A stretch of 64,000 bases of DNA from NCBI RefSeq assembly GCF_049310025.1, contig NZ_JBJYKD010000009.1, forward strand, positions 1 to 64,000, written 5' to 3'. The position numbers were made by a program, and so were the translations under genes. The notes below the pieces were generated by a model. It had not been told where the DNA came from and ran no database searches. It saw nothing but the letters and a program-made list of their open reading frames with translations. The stretch is from JBJYKD01 sp049310025 (GTDB lineage: Bacteria > Bacillota > Thermosediminibacteria > Thermosediminibacterales > Tepidanaerobacteraceae). Numbering within the stretch: the stretch's first letter is position 1; each line of letters opens with the position of its first letter. This document shows, in pieces, positions 16,416 to 25,671 of this stretch.

Positions 16416-17478
16416 TTCCATCCCCTCTTACACTTTCTTTTGATGTGTTTTGAGAATCCGAACTTTTGATGTCGATTTTCCATCCGGTAAGTTTCGCCGC
16501 TAGCCTGGCGTTCTGGCCTTCCTTGCCTATCGCCAGAGAAAGCTGGTTTTCTGCCACCAGCACCCGCGCGATTTTAGTATTCTCTTCAACCTCCACACTT
16601 AAAACTCTGGCCGGGCTTAAGGCGTTGGAAATATATGCCGATATGTTTTTATCCCATTTAATTATGTCTATTTTTTCGCCTTTCAACTCCTCCACAATGG
16701 ACTGAACCCTGGCACCTTTGGGCCCCACACAGGCACCCACCGGGTCCACATTTTCATCTTTTGAGTAAACGGATATTTTTGTTCTTGAGCCTGCTTCCCG
16801 GGCGATACCTTTAATTTCCACTATGCCTTCGTAGATTTCGGGCACCTCAAGCTCAAAAAGCCTTTTTACCAATCCAGGGTGAGATCTGGAAACCGTTATC
16901 TGAGGGCCTTTTGTGGTCTTTTTCACCTCAAGGATGTATACCTTTATCCTGTTGCCCGGCGTATACGTTTCAGTTGGAATCTGTTCATTCGGAGGAAGGA
17001 TGACTTCTACTCTGCCGAGGTCTATAATCACGTTTTTCTTGTCAAACCTCTGGATTACACCTGTTACGATATCGGTTTCTCTGCCGGAAAATTCTTCGAA
17101 AATGATATTTCTTTCGGCTTCCCTTATCCTTTGCATTACAACCTGTTTGGCCGTCTGTGCGGCTATTCTTCCAAATTTTTTAGGAGTTACCTCTATGGAG
17201 ATGACGTCACCTATTTTCGCCGTGGGGTTGATAGCCAGGGCATCGTTTATGTCTATTTCAAGCAGCGAATCTTTGACTTCGTTAGTGACGATCTTTTTGG
17301 AAAAAACCTTTACCTCTCCGGTATCTCTATCGATATTTACCGACACGTTTTGGGCAGACCCGTAATTCTTTTTATAAGCGGAAATTAAAGAAGCTTCCAG
17401 GGCCTCGAGCAGTATTTCTTTTGAAATACCTTTTTCTTTTTCTATCTGCTCTATGGCTTCAATAAATTCAATATTCAT
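16405..17478 (-). CDS. nusA: Transcription elongation/termination factor NusA
   Basis: Binds RNA polymerase near the exit channel and controls pausing, termination and rRNA antitermination. The 357 aa protein has the N-terminal polymerase-binding domain (about 1-125), an S1 domain (about 135-200) and two KH domains (about 200-345), with GPKGARVQ and GKEGQNARLA as the KH loops. It lacks the acidic repeats of E. coli NusA, as usual for Firmicutes. It starts at ATG 17478, 3 nt after rimP. Confidence 0.97.
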   Translation of the reverse strand: MNIEFIEAIEQIEKEKGISKEILLEALEASLISAYKKNYGSAQNVSVNIDRDTGEVKVFSKKIVTNEVKDSLLEIDINDALAINPTAKIGDVISIEVTPKKFGRIAAQTAKQVVMQRIREAERNIIFEEFSGRETDIVTGVIQRFDKKNVIIDLGRVEVILPPNEQIPTETYTPGNRIKVYILEVKKTTKGPQITVSRSHPGLVKRLFELEVPEIYEGIVEIKGIAREAGSRTKISVYSKDENVDPVGACVGPKGARVQSIVEELKGEKIDIIKWDKNISAYISNALSPARVLSVEVEENTKIARVLVAENQLSLAIGKEGQNARLAAKLTGWKIDIKSSDSQNTSKESVRGDGNES

Positions 17479-17481
17479 TTT

Positions 17482-17949
17482 TCACTCCCCGTTCCATTTG
17501 AATTTCAATTTGGCCGATGATATTTTATCCCTGGGAATTTTATATTCCTTCCCGTCATCCAGAGTTACGATGCCGTTTGAATAATCTTTTAATGTGCCGT
17601 TAAATACCTTTTTGCCTTCCACCGGTTGAAAGGTTTTGATTTCTACGAAGGAGCCCACAAACTTTATAAAATCTTTTTCATTTTTTAGGGGCCTTTCCAC
17701 GCCCGGTGAAGACACTTCAAGAATATAGCTGCAGGGAATCGGATCTATGATATCCAGCCGCCTGCTTATTTCCTCGCTTATCTCCTGACAGTCGTCAATG
17801 GTTATACCCCCGGGTTTATCTATATAATAGCGCAAGTACCAGTGGCCCGCTTCCTTTACAAACTCCATATCCACAAGCTCAAAATTCTTTTTGTCTACCG
17901 TTTCCTGCCCTATTTTTCGCAACTTTTCCATCACATTATTTTTTAACAA
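17482..17949 (-). CDS. rimP: Ribosome maturation factor RimP
   Basis: Assists 30S subunit maturation. I place the start at TTG 17949, which has GAGGTGG 6 nt upstream and yields 155 aa, the normal length. The open frame runs on to 18024 but the extra 25 residues look non-native and lie in the leader. Recognisable segments are GGITIDDCQEISEEISRRLD and LEVSSPGVERPLKNEKDF. It is the first gene of the nusA-infB operon, driven by the promoter at 18057-18085. Confidence 0.95.
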   Translation of the reverse strand: MLKNNVMEKLRKIGQETVDKKNFELVDMEFVKEAGHWYLRYYIDKPGGITIDDCQEISEEISRRLDIIDPIPCSYILEVSSPGVERPLKNEKDFIKFVGSFVEIKTFQPVEGKKVFNGTLKDYSNGIVTLDDGKEYKIPRDKISSAKLKFKWNGE

Positions 17950-18005
17950 ACATAACCACCTCGACAAATTTCTTTTGCGCACTACAATTGCAATATTAAT
18001 ATTAA

Positions 18006-18027
18006 AGAGTGGGAATTTACCCACTCT
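18006..18027 (-). other. Hairpin in the rimP leader
   Basis: A perfect 8-bp stem (AGAGTGGG with CCCACTCT) and a 6-nt loop are followed on the minus strand by TTTAATATTAATATT. It lies about 30 nt after the predicted transcription start and could act as a weak attenuator before rimP. The T-content after the stem is moderate. Confidence 0.45.
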
Positions 18028-18056
18028 GCGCGATGTTCCACTATTACCTCTTATAC

Positions 18057-18085
18057 ATTATAACACAGTAAAATTCCCAATGCAA
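18057..18085 (-). promoter_or_regulatory. Promoter for the rimP-nusA-infB operon
   Basis: A perfect TATAAT (18057-18062) preceded by TG at the extended -10 position, with TTGCAT (18080-18085) 17 nt upstream. It starts only a few bases after the polC stop codon. Confidence 0.75.
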
Positions 18086-18087
18086 CA

Positions 18088-21000
18088 TTAAAAAAGGCTT
18101 ATCTGATTTGTCTCTTGAAGATTTTTAAGAACTCCGTTTCGCTTTAACATTTGAATGACGTTTTTTGTCACCCTGGTTCTCTGACGGAGGTCTTCGATTG
18201 AAGTGAATTTTCCCTTTTTTCGTTCACGATCGATATTTTGCGCGGCGGCCAAGCCCAATCCCTGCAGTGCGGTAATGGGAGGTAAAATACCGTCTTTTGT
18301 GATTTTAAATCTTTTTACGCCGGATTTATACAGGTCGATGGGGACAAATCTGATACCCCTCATGAACATTTCATTGGCAACCTCCAAAATCGTAAAAAGA
18401 TTTTTTTCCTTTACGCTCAACTCCCTCTCCTTTTTTTCAAAATCCGCCATGACTTCCCTGATTTTTTTGGGCCCCTGTAAAATCAACTCCGCGTCAAAAT
18501 CATCCGCCCTTACGGTAAAGTATGTGGCATAAAAGGCTTCGGGGTAATGGACTTTAAAGTAAGCTATTCTGAAGGCCATTATCACGTAGGCCACGGCATG
18601 AGCTTTTGGGAACAGATATTTTATTTTCTTACATGAGCTTATAAACCACTCGTCTACGTTATGCATTCTCAGTTTTTCTTCAAACTCGGGTTTCAATCCC
18701 TTGCCTTTTCTCACATCTTCCATGACTGAAAAAGCTATCTTCGGTTCCACTCCTTTGTTCAAGAGATAAATCATGATGTCGTCCCTGGTGGCGATTACGT
18801 CTTTTAATGTGGCCGTTTTGCTTTTAATTAAATCCTGGGCGTTATTAAGCCATACATCGGTCCCGTGCGACAGGCCGCTTATTCGCACCAGTTCGGAGAA
18901 AGTGGTAGGCCTGGTATCTTCCAGCATCTGCCTTACAAATCTTGTTCCAAATTCCGGAACCCCGAGAGTTCCCACCGATGTCCCTATATCTTCAGGCTTA
19001 AGTTTAAGGGATTCCAGCGACGAAAAAATTGCCATGGTATCCCTGTCGTCAAGCGGTATTTTTTTTGCATCGACACCGGTTTCCTCCTCCAGCATTTTTA
19101 TTACCGTAGGGTCGTCATGGCCGAGAAGATCCAGTTTCAACAGCCTGCTGCTGATGGAGTGGTAATCAAAATGAGTGGTTATTACCCCTGATTCTTTATC
19201 ATCGGCCGGGTACTGAATCGGTGTAAACTCAAAAATCTGCATATCCCTCGGGACAACCATCAAACCTCCCGGGTGCTGGCCCGTAGTCCTTTTGACGCCC
19301 GTAATACCGGAAACCAGCCGTTTAATTTCATAACTGGAAGCGTTTATATTTTTTTCTTCAAGGTAAGACTTCACAAAACCAAAGGCGGTCTTTTCGGCGA
19401 TGGTAGAAATTGTTCCGGCTCTAAATACATATTCCCTGCCGAACAGTTCTTCGGTAAACTTGTGCGCCCTCGATTGATATTCGCCCGAAAAGTTAAGATC
19501 AATATCGGGCACCTTGTCTCCCTCAAAGCCCATAAAAACTTCGAACGGGATGTTGAACCCTTCTTTTTTCATTGGTGAATTGCATTCAGGGCAGTTTTTA
19601 TCAGGCAGGTCCGGCCCCACCAGCCCCTCCGCTTTTTCCACAAAAATGGATTTTCTGCACTTTGGGCACAGGTAGTGAGGAGGCAGGGGGTTAACTTCGG
19701 TAATGCCGCACATGGTGGCCACCAGTGACGAACCGACAGACCCTCTGGAGCCCACAAGATAGCCGTCATCAATGGACTTTTTGACCAGCTTATGCGCAAT
19801 TAAATATATTACCGAATATCCGTGATTTACAATGGAATTCAATTCGCGCTCTATCCTTTTTTGAACTATCTCAGGCAGTTCTTCGCCGTAAAGTTCCCGG
19901 GCGCGCTTGTAAGTCATATTTACAATTTCACTTTCGGCTCCTTCGATCTTGGGAGGATATAATTCGTCGGGCACCGGTTTTATATCGTCATCAATTTCAT
20001 CGGCTATTTTGTTTGTGTTTACGACGACCACTTCATGGGCAGCTTCCGGCCCAAGGTATTCGCACTCTTTCATCATTTCGTCGGTGGTCCTTAAATATAG
20101 GCCGGATTCCTTATCGGCGTCCTGATAACCCTGGGCTGCCAGCAGTATTTTTCTGTATATTTCATCCCATTTGTTTATAAAGTGCACGTCGCCGGTCATT
20201 ACAACGGGTTTGTTAAACTTTTTTCCAAGAGCGTAAATATTGATGTTTAATTCTTCAAGCCTCTTGCGGGATTTCACCGTTCCTTTTTCTATTAAAAAAG
20301 CGTTGTTGCCGATGGGCTGTATTTCCAAAAAGTCGTAAAACCTCACTATCCGCTCGATTTTCTCCCGGCTGTGGCAGTGGAGTAAGGCTTGATATAGTTC
20401 ACCCGCCTGGCATCCTGATCCTATAATCAACCCCTGTCTGCGAGAGTTCAGTAAGGATTTAGGAATTCTGGGATGCCTGTAAAAATATTCGAGATGGGCC
20501 ATAGAAACCAGTTCATACAGGTTTTTCAGCCCTTCTTTGTTTTTTACAAGAATGGTAGTATGGTAAGAGTTAAGATGGGCCGCACTTTTATTTAATTTTA
20601 AAATATCATTTATAGATGCAAGATTTTTTATGCCCTGTTCATCCAGTCTTGCCAAAAGCTCCTTCAAAATTAGCGCCGCCGTATTCGCGTCGTCCACAGC
20701 CCGGTGATGGGTGCCCATTTTTATGTTCAGCTTTTTGGCCAGAGTGTCCAGCCTGTGATTTTTTATATCGGTAAACATTATTTGAGAAAGGGACAAAGTA
20801 TCCAACACTCTGTTTTCAAAGGGAATTTTCAGTGTTTCGCACTCCCTCCTTATAAACCCCGAATCGAATTCCGCATTATGGGCTACAAAAACGCCGTCTC
20901 CCAGGAATTTCATGAATTCCGGCAGGGCCCGCTCAATAGAAGGGGCTGAGTCAAGCGTTTCCCGGGTAATCCCCGTTAAATTTGTAATTTCCAGAGGCAG

Positions 21001-22371
21001 GGGTTTCCGGGGTTTTACAAAAGTGGCAAATCGGTCGACAATTTCACCGCCTTGCATCTTAACGGCGCCGATTTCTATTATTTCGTCGCCGTCAAAGGAA
21101 AGCCCTGTAGTCTCTATATCCGTCACGACAAAAACCGCATCCGACAAACTGAGGGAGGGGGGGTTTTCCATTACCGGAAATTCGTCATCGAAGATGTATG
21201 CTTCGATGCCGTATATCGGTTTTACACCGCTGTTTCTTGAAGCTTCATATATTTCCGGAAAGGCCTGAACCACTCCGTGATCCGTGAAGGCGACGGCTTT
21301 GTGGCCCCAGGCTTTAACCGTTTTAATAATATCCTTTGGCGAACATACGGCATCCATGGAACTGTAACGGGTGTGCAAGTGCAGTTCCACCCTTTTTTCA
21401 GGATAATTGTCCAGCCTTTCGGGTTTTTTGGCAATATTGACGTCCTGAGCCAAAAGTTCAAATTCGCCGGAAAATTTATTCTTCTCTATTTTCCCCCTGA
21501 TTTTAAGCCAGGTACCTTCCTGCAGGCTCTCTTCCGCCATTTTTTTATCACCGGGTAAAAACACTTTTACCGCCAAGGAACCTCTAAAATCCGTTAAACC
21601 GAAGGTGACAAGGAGGTTCTTATTTTTCGTCTCGCGCTTTTCGATATTGAATATCTCACCCTCGACGATAACTTCCGCGTCTTCCTGCACGGCCTCGTGA
21701 AGGGGAATTGGTGTTCCGGAAACGGTCTTTCCTATAACAACTTCGGAATTATTTTCGGACCTGTTCCTGTTATTGGCGGAATCATTTGAGCAGTCTTTGT
21801 TATTTTGGCTCAAAACCGATTCAACTATTTTTCTGTCTTCTTCATAAAAGTCATATGGAATGTCATAGGGCTCTTCTTCTATTTTTTCCCTGAAAATCAC
21901 CTTCAGATTTAAACCTAAACCTCTCAGGTAACGCTCTGCTAATGATGAGATTTTTTTCTTTTGCAGAAATTCGATTCCGTTTTTTTCCACGTATATATAC
22001 AGGCTTTCTTTTTCCACTTCCCATGAACTGTTCAACATCCAGAGCCTTGCTGACGGTGCATGGGTAAAAACGTGTTTTAATAGACCTGACCAGCTTCTTT
22101 TCAATTCTTCTTTTATGTCTTTTTTAACGTCGGAGCTATGCAGGTATAAATTTAGCTTCGAACAGCCGCCGAGATTTTTAAGCAGGCAGTTTCTGAGTTT
22201 TTTTAATTCATTTTCGGAAAATTTTTGTTCTGATTTCAAATACACTTCGATTTTGCGTTCTTTAATATCCACCAGTACTCTTTCAATCCAGGCGGTGGAG
22301 ATGATTTTAATCTCCTCCCCGCCGAAAGCCGTAAGGTCTTTGCTGCTAAGTAGATCTTTTAGATTTATCAT
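18088..22371 (-). CDS. polC: DNA polymerase III alpha subunit, PolC type
   Basis: Replicative DNA polymerase of low-GC Gram-positives with built-in proofreading. Domain order in the 1427 aa chain: N-terminal region (1-230), OB domain (about 235-315), a PHP domain starting RVELHLHTRYSS (about 327), interrupted by a DnaQ-like exonuclease (TDIETTG, Asp418/Glu420), then a zinc-binding CPKC...CPEC segment (about 885-915) and the polymerase core containing VPDIDLNFSGEYQ, ending in a helix-hairpin-helix region. It starts at ATG 22371 behind GGGAGAG. It follows the mgtC-like gene by 17 nt. Confidence 0.98.
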   Translation of the reverse strand: MINLKDLLSSKDLTAFGGEEIKIISTAWIERVLVDIKERKIEVYLKSEQKFSENELKKLRNCLLKNLGGCSKLNLYLHSSDVKKDIKEELKRSWSGLLKHVFTHAPSARLWMLNSSWEVEKESLYIYVEKNGIEFLQKKKISSLAERYLRGLGLNLKVIFREKIEEEPYDIPYDFYEEDRKIVESVLSQNNKDCSNDSANNRNRSENNSEVVIGKTVSGTPIPLHEAVQEDAEVIVEGEIFNIEKRETKNKNLLVTFGLTDFRGSLAVKVFLPGDKKMAEESLQEGTWLKIRGKIEKNKFSGEFELLAQDVNIAKKPERLDNYPEKRVELHLHTRYSSMDAVCSPKDIIKTVKAWGHKAVAFTDHGVVQAFPEIYEASRNSGVKPIYGIEAYIFDDEFPVMENPPSLSLSDAVFVVTDIETTGLSFDGDEIIEIGAVKMQGGEIVDRFATFVKPRKPLPLEITNLTGITRETLDSAPSIERALPEFMKFLGDGVFVAHNAEFDSGFIRRECETLKIPFENRVLDTLSLSQIMFTDIKNHRLDTLAKKLNIKMGTHHRAVDDANTAALILKELLARLDEQGIKNLASINDILKLNKSAAHLNSYHTTILVKNKEGLKNLYELVSMAHLEYFYRHPRIPKSLLNSRRQGLIIGSGCQAGELYQALLHCHSREKIERIVRFYDFLEIQPIGNNAFLIEKGTVKSRKRLEELNINIYALGKKFNKPVVMTGDVHFINKWDEIYRKILLAAQGYQDADKESGLYLRTTDEMMKECEYLGPEAAHEVVVVNTNKIADEIDDDIKPVPDELYPPKIEGAESEIVNMTYKRARELYGEELPEIVQKRIERELNSIVNHGYSVIYLIAHKLVKKSIDDGYLVGSRGSVGSSLVATMCGITEVNPLPPHYLCPKCRKSIFVEKAEGLVGPDLPDKNCPECNSPMKKEGFNIPFEVFMGFEGDKVPDIDLNFSGEYQSRAHKFTEELFGREYVFRAGTISTIAEKTAFGFVKSYLEEKNINASSYEIKRLVSGITGVKRTTGQHPGGLMVVPRDMQIFEFTPIQYPADDKESGVITTHFDYHSISSRLLKLDLLGHDDPTVIKMLEEETGVDAKKIPLDDRDTMAIFSSLESLKLKPEDIGTSVGTLGVPEFGTRFVRQMLEDTRPTTFSELVRISGLSHGTDVWLNNAQDLIKSKTATLKDVIATRDDIMIYLLNKGVEPKIAFSVMEDVRKGKGLKPEFEEKLRMHNVDEWFISSCKKIKYLFPKAHAVAYVIMAFRIAYFKVHYPEAFYATYFTVRADDFDAELILQGPKKIREVMADFEKKERELSVKEKNLFTILEVANEMFMRGIRFVPIDLYKSGVKRFKITKDGILPPITALQGLGLAAAQNIDRERKKGKFTSIEDLRQRTRVTKNVIQMLKRNGVLKNLQETNQISLF

Positions 22372-22388
22372 ATCTCTCCCTCATTTTC

Positions 22389-23057
22389 CTAGAGGTCGTT
22401 TTCAATATCATAAATTCCATCAATCTGAAGCAACCTGGCAATTACGTCGTTTATCGCCACATTGGAAGGGAATCTCACAAAAAGGGAAATAAGCAACTTA
22501 TCGTCTTCCAGGTTCTGCATTTTTATGCTCCTTATATTTATATTCATTTCTCCGAGAACCGAGCCTATTTTGCCTATCTGGCCCGGTCTGTCCTTTATAA
22601 CCAGTGAAATTTGTTGCAAAAACCTTTTTTTAATTATGTAGTTTTCAATCCGTGAAAAGGAAATCAATGTCACAAAAGTCAATAAAGTGGCCAGGATCGC
22701 TGCAAAATAAAAGCCGCTGCCGACGGCCAGGCCGATAGCCGCCACCGTCCATAAACTGGCGGCCGTGGTCAGGCCTCGAACAGTGGCTCCCTCCCGGATG
22801 ATAGTCCCCGCGCCTAAAAAGCCTATGCCGCTCACCACTTGAGCTGCTATTCGGGCCGGGTCGGGACTGGCGATACCTCTGAACTCCTCGAAGATATATA
22901 TGGAAACCAGCATTGTAAGCGCGGAGCCCCCGCAAACCAGGATATGAGTCCGAAAGCCGGCCGGCCTGTTGACACTCTCACGCTCAATGCCTATAACGCC
23001 CCCGAGTAAAATGGAAAGTAAAAGCCTGAGGGTCAATTCCACCTGGCTAATGGGCAT
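22389..23057 (-). CDS. MgtC/SapB family membrane protein
   Basis: Protein of 222 aa with about five membrane helices in the first 140 residues and the family motif GGVIGIERE near the N-terminus, followed by FRTHILVCGGSAL and GIGFLGAGTI. A cytoplasmic ACT-like domain (about 148-222) begins ISLVIKDRPGQIGKIGSVLGE. MgtC-type proteins modulate F-type ATPase or low-magnesium survival in pathogens; the role in environmental Firmicutes is unclear. It starts one base after the glycosyltransferase stop and precedes polC, so is co-transcribed with both. Confidence 0.88.
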   Translation of the reverse strand: MPISQVELTLRLLLSILLGGVIGIERESVNRPAGFRTHILVCGGSALTMLVSIYIFEEFRGIASPDPARIAAQVVSGIGFLGAGTIIREGATVRGLTTAASLWTVAAIGLAVGSGFYFAAILATLLTFVTLISFSRIENYIIKKRFLQQISLVIKDRPGQIGKIGSVLGEMNINIRSIKMQNLEDDKLLISLFVRFPSNVAINDVIARLLQIDGIYDIENDL

Positions 23058-23702
23058 TTAAAACACCTCTAGTTTGAGTTTTATAACACAAAAGATTATA
23101 TCACGGTACATCTTCAACCTGGACAAAAACCCCGGGATTACCCCTCTCTTTTCCTCTTTCATCACATGTGTCAAATCCTTAAGATAGACTTGTTTTACTT
23201 TTATTTTTTCCCTCTCGGCCATAATGGTAAGGGCCATTTCAAGGCCGTAATCTTTGACCTTATACTTTTCAAGTCTGTCAAACAACTTTCTTTTGACCGC
23301 CCTTTGCCCGGAGAGAAAAGGAGTAATTTTTTGCGCCAGGTCCGTAGCCCCACGGCCGTTTTTAAAAATGCCAATGGTCATATCCACATCTCCATTAAGC
23401 ACCGGCGTTAAAAGCCCGTATATGTGTTCCTCTTTTAACCCAATCAGATCCGCGTCCATCAACAGTATGACATCGGCGCTGGTGCTCTTCACCCCGGCCA
23501 AAACGGCGGCGCCCTTGCCCAGGTTTTGGGGGAGCTCCACAACGCGGACTTCAAAAGACTTTGCAACAGAAACCGTATTATCTGTGGAACCGTCGCTCAC
23601 CACAATGATCTCGTCCACAATTTTTACCGGGATCAATGCCCTGATCACATCGCCTATAGTTTTTTCTTCATTGTAAGCCGGTATTACAGCCGCTACCGAC
23701 AT
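23058..23702 (-). CDS. Family 2 glycosyltransferase
   Basis: GT-A fold nucleotide-sugar transferase of 214 aa. It opens with AAVIPAYNEEKTIGDVI, has the VSDGSTDNT nucleotide site and the metal-binding DAD in LLMDADLIG, and an SGQRAVKRKLF acceptor-loop segment resembling glucosyl-3-phosphoglycerate synthase-type and other soluble GT2 enzymes. It has no obvious membrane helix, although the last 25 residues are amphipathic. Acceptor and sugar are unknown. First gene of the GT2-mgtC-polC unit, with AGGGGTGG as ribosome site. Confidence 0.85.
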   Translation of the reverse strand: MSVAAVIPAYNEEKTIGDVIRALIPVKIVDEIIVVSDGSTDNTVSVAKSFEVRVVELPQNLGKGAAVLAGVKSTSADVILLMDADLIGLKEEHIYGLLTPVLNGDVDMTIGIFKNGRGATDLAQKITPFLSGQRAVKRKLFDRLEKYKVKDYGLEMALTIMAEREKIKVKQVYLKDLTHVMKEEKRGVIPGFLSRLKMYRDIIFCVIKLKLEVF

Positions 23703-23744
23703 AAAGCCACCCCTTGATTTTAATTAATATGCCCGGCCATTAAA

Positions 23745-23773
23745 AATTTACCACAGCCTATAAAAAATATCAA
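23745..23773 (-). promoter_or_regulatory. Promoter for the glycosyltransferase-mgtC-polC unit
   Basis: TTGATA (23768-23773) and TAAATT (23745-23750) on the minus strand have a 17-nt spacer and match consensus at 5 and 4 positions. It lies about 45 nt before the GT2 start. Confidence 0.5.
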
Positions 23774-23859
23774 CAATATCCATCCGGTCTTCAAGATTCA
23801 ATCTTTCAGTTGCGACTTCACCAGTACATGTCAACCGCAAGCCTTTCTCAGCTTGCTAT

Positions 23860-23923
23860 AAAAAAGAAAAGGAACCGTTTTAATGAAATAATCTCCCTCA
23901 CTTATTACTATAATAACGGTTCC
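23860..23923 (-). terminator. Rho-independent terminator after proS
   Basis: Nine fully paired bases (GGAACCGTT region, 23915-23923 with 23871-23879) close a longer imperfect stem, followed on the minus strand by TTTTCTTTTTT. It lies about 35 nt after the proS stop. Confidence 0.8.
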
Positions 23924-23956
23924 TCCCGGATAATTTCGTTAAAATTCTCGTAGTTT

Positions 23957-25393
23957 TTAATAGGATTTCGCGAAATAAACGGTTTTGCCTGCTTCTCTGC
24001 CGCAAACTATACACCTGCCGGGCTTGTACTCCTGGTCAAAAGGTATGCAACGAAGTGTGGCTCCGGTATTTTCCTTGACGTATTTTTCACACTCTCCGCT
24101 TTCACACCAGTGGGCTTTAATGAACCCCTTTTTTTCTTCTATTACCCGTTTGAATTCCTCAAAATCATTTACTTCGGTTATATTTTCCAGCATGAATTTT
24201 TTGGCCTGCTGGAACATGTTGTTTTGAATGTCCTCCAGCAGCTGCTTTAACCTGGTACGAGCCTCCGATTCTGCTACGGACATTTTCTCGCCCGTATCCC
24301 TCCTCACCAGGACAACCTGATTTTTTTCAACATCCTTTGGACCGATTTCAAGCCGGACGGGCACACCCCTCATTTCCCATTCGTTGAACTTCCAGCCCGG
24401 GGTGTACTCATCGCGGTCATCGAGTTCAACCCTAAATTCGTTCTTTAAATTGGAATACATTTCCCGCGCCCTATTCAGAACGGTTTCCTTTTGCTGTCCG
24501 GAAATAGGCACAATTATTACTTGAATCGGGGCTATTCTTGGAGGCAGCTTTAGCCCTCTGTCATCCCCATGGGTCATAATTATGGCTCCGATAAGGCGTG
24601 TGGATACCCCCCAGGACGTCTGCCATACGTATTTTAACTGCCCGTCCCGGTCCAGGAAAGTAATATCAAACACCCTGGAAAAATGCTGGCCCAGGTTATG
24701 CGACGTCCCGGCCTGAAGGGCTTTTCCATCGCTCATCATGGCTTCGATGGTATAGGTGCGCAGGGCGCCCGCAAACTTTTCATTTTCGGATTTTCTGCCC
24801 TTGATTACAGGCACGGCCAGATCGCTCTCCACAAAATCCCTGTAAACTTCCAGCATTTTCAGGGTCTCTTCTTCCGCGTCTTCTTCCGTTCTGTGAGCGG
24901 TATGGCCTTCCTGCCATAAAAACTCCGCGGTCCTTAAGAATGGTTTGGTACTTTTTTCCCATCTGACCACATTGCACCACTGGTTGATCAGCACCGGCAA
25001 ATCCCGCCAGGATTTTATCCATTTGGAATACATGCTGCAGATTATGGTCTCGGAGGTGGGCCTCACCGCTATGCGCTCCGCCAGTTCCTCCTGCCCGCCG
25101 TGGGTAACCCACGCCACTTCTGGAGCAAACCCCTCAACGTGTTCGGCCTCTTTTTTAAGAAGCGTCTCAGGAATAAACAGCGGAAAGTAGGCATTTTTAT
25201 GGCCCGTGGCTTTAAAGCGGCGGTCCAAAAGCTGCTGCATGTTTTCCCAGAGGCCGAAACCGTAAGGCCTGATGACCATGCATCCACGGACGGGAGAATA
25301 ATCAGCCAGTTCGGCTTTAAGTATCACATCAACATACCATTGGGAAAAATCCCTGGATTTGGGTGTAATTTCTTTTACAAACCCGTTTTCCAT
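23957..25393 (-). CDS. proS: Prolyl-tRNA synthetase, archaeal/eukaryote-like type
   Basis: Class II synthetase that charges tRNA-Pro. The 478 aa length, the segment HKNAYFPLFIP, the motif-2 region RPTSETIICS and the C-terminal zinc-binding-like domain (CESGEC, later CIVCG) match the type 3 ProRS found in archaea, eukaryotes and some Clostridia. The roughly 180-residue editing insertion of typical bacterial ProRS is missing. It is monocistronic: a T-box leader and its own promoter lie upstream and a terminator follows. Start is ATG 25393 with AAGGGGAAG upstream. Confidence 0.96.
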   Translation of the reverse strand: MENGFVKEITPKSRDFSQWYVDVILKAELADYSPVRGCMVIRPYGFGLWENMQQLLDRRFKATGHKNAYFPLFIPETLLKKEAEHVEGFAPEVAWVTHGGQEELAERIAVRPTSETIICSMYSKWIKSWRDLPVLINQWCNVVRWEKSTKPFLRTAEFLWQEGHTAHRTEEDAEEETLKMLEVYRDFVESDLAVPVIKGRKSENEKFAGALRTYTIEAMMSDGKALQAGTSHNLGQHFSRVFDITFLDRDGQLKYVWQTSWGVSTRLIGAIIMTHGDDRGLKLPPRIAPIQVIIVPISGQQKETVLNRAREMYSNLKNEFRVELDDRDEYTPGWKFNEWEMRGVPVRLEIGPKDVEKNQVVLVRRDTGEKMSVAESEARTRLKQLLEDIQNNMFQQAKKFMLENITEVNDFEEFKRVIEEKKGFIKAHWCESGECEKYVKENTGATLRCIPFDQEYKPGRCIVCGREAGKTVYFAKSY

Positions 25394-25417
25394 ACTTCTT
25401 CCCCTTTCTGCAAGTAT

Positions 25418-25636
25418 TAAAAAACCTTCGCGCTGAAGGGGCGAAGGTTTCGCGGTACCACCCTACTTTGGGATAATACTCCTTTAAATAACGGTACAAC
25501 CGGCATGGCTGCGGACTCGGGAGGCGGGTTCAAAAGCTCTCGACGGTAGCCTTCTCAGCCTTTGAGGTCTACTCTCTTTGCGTCAAGCAGGCTTTTTACT
25601 ATTCTCCTTCATTATCGTTTAAATCTGTTCTATTTT
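25418..25636 (-). promoter_or_regulatory. T-box leader controlling proS
   Basis: The leader contains the canonical T-box sequence AGGGTGGTACCGCG (within 25451-25468), whose TGGT would pair with the 3' end of uncharged tRNA. It is followed by a terminator: a 10-bp stem (25441-25450 with 25422-25431) and a T-run. The 5' part has the GA-rich and AGTA elements of stem I. The TGGT variable base fits a tRNA with A at position 73, as expected for tRNA-Pro. The proline specifier codon is probably a CC-rich triplet near 25531-25536, but I could not fix it. Confidence 0.93.
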
Positions 25637-25642
25637 ACGCAT

Positions 25643-25671
25643 ATTTTACCAGATGAATTTTTTTTTGTCAA
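25643..25671 (-). promoter_or_regulatory. Promoter for proS
   Basis: Perfect TTGACA (25666-25671) and TAAAAT (25643-25648) with a 17-nt spacer on the minus strand. The -35 box contains the TGA stop of ispG. Confidence 0.8.

Noticed and set aside
25500..25640. A definite proline specifier codon in the T-box stem I
   Set aside because: Several CC-rich triplets are possible (for example in GAACCCGCC) and I could not fold stem I reliably, so no single codon is claimed.
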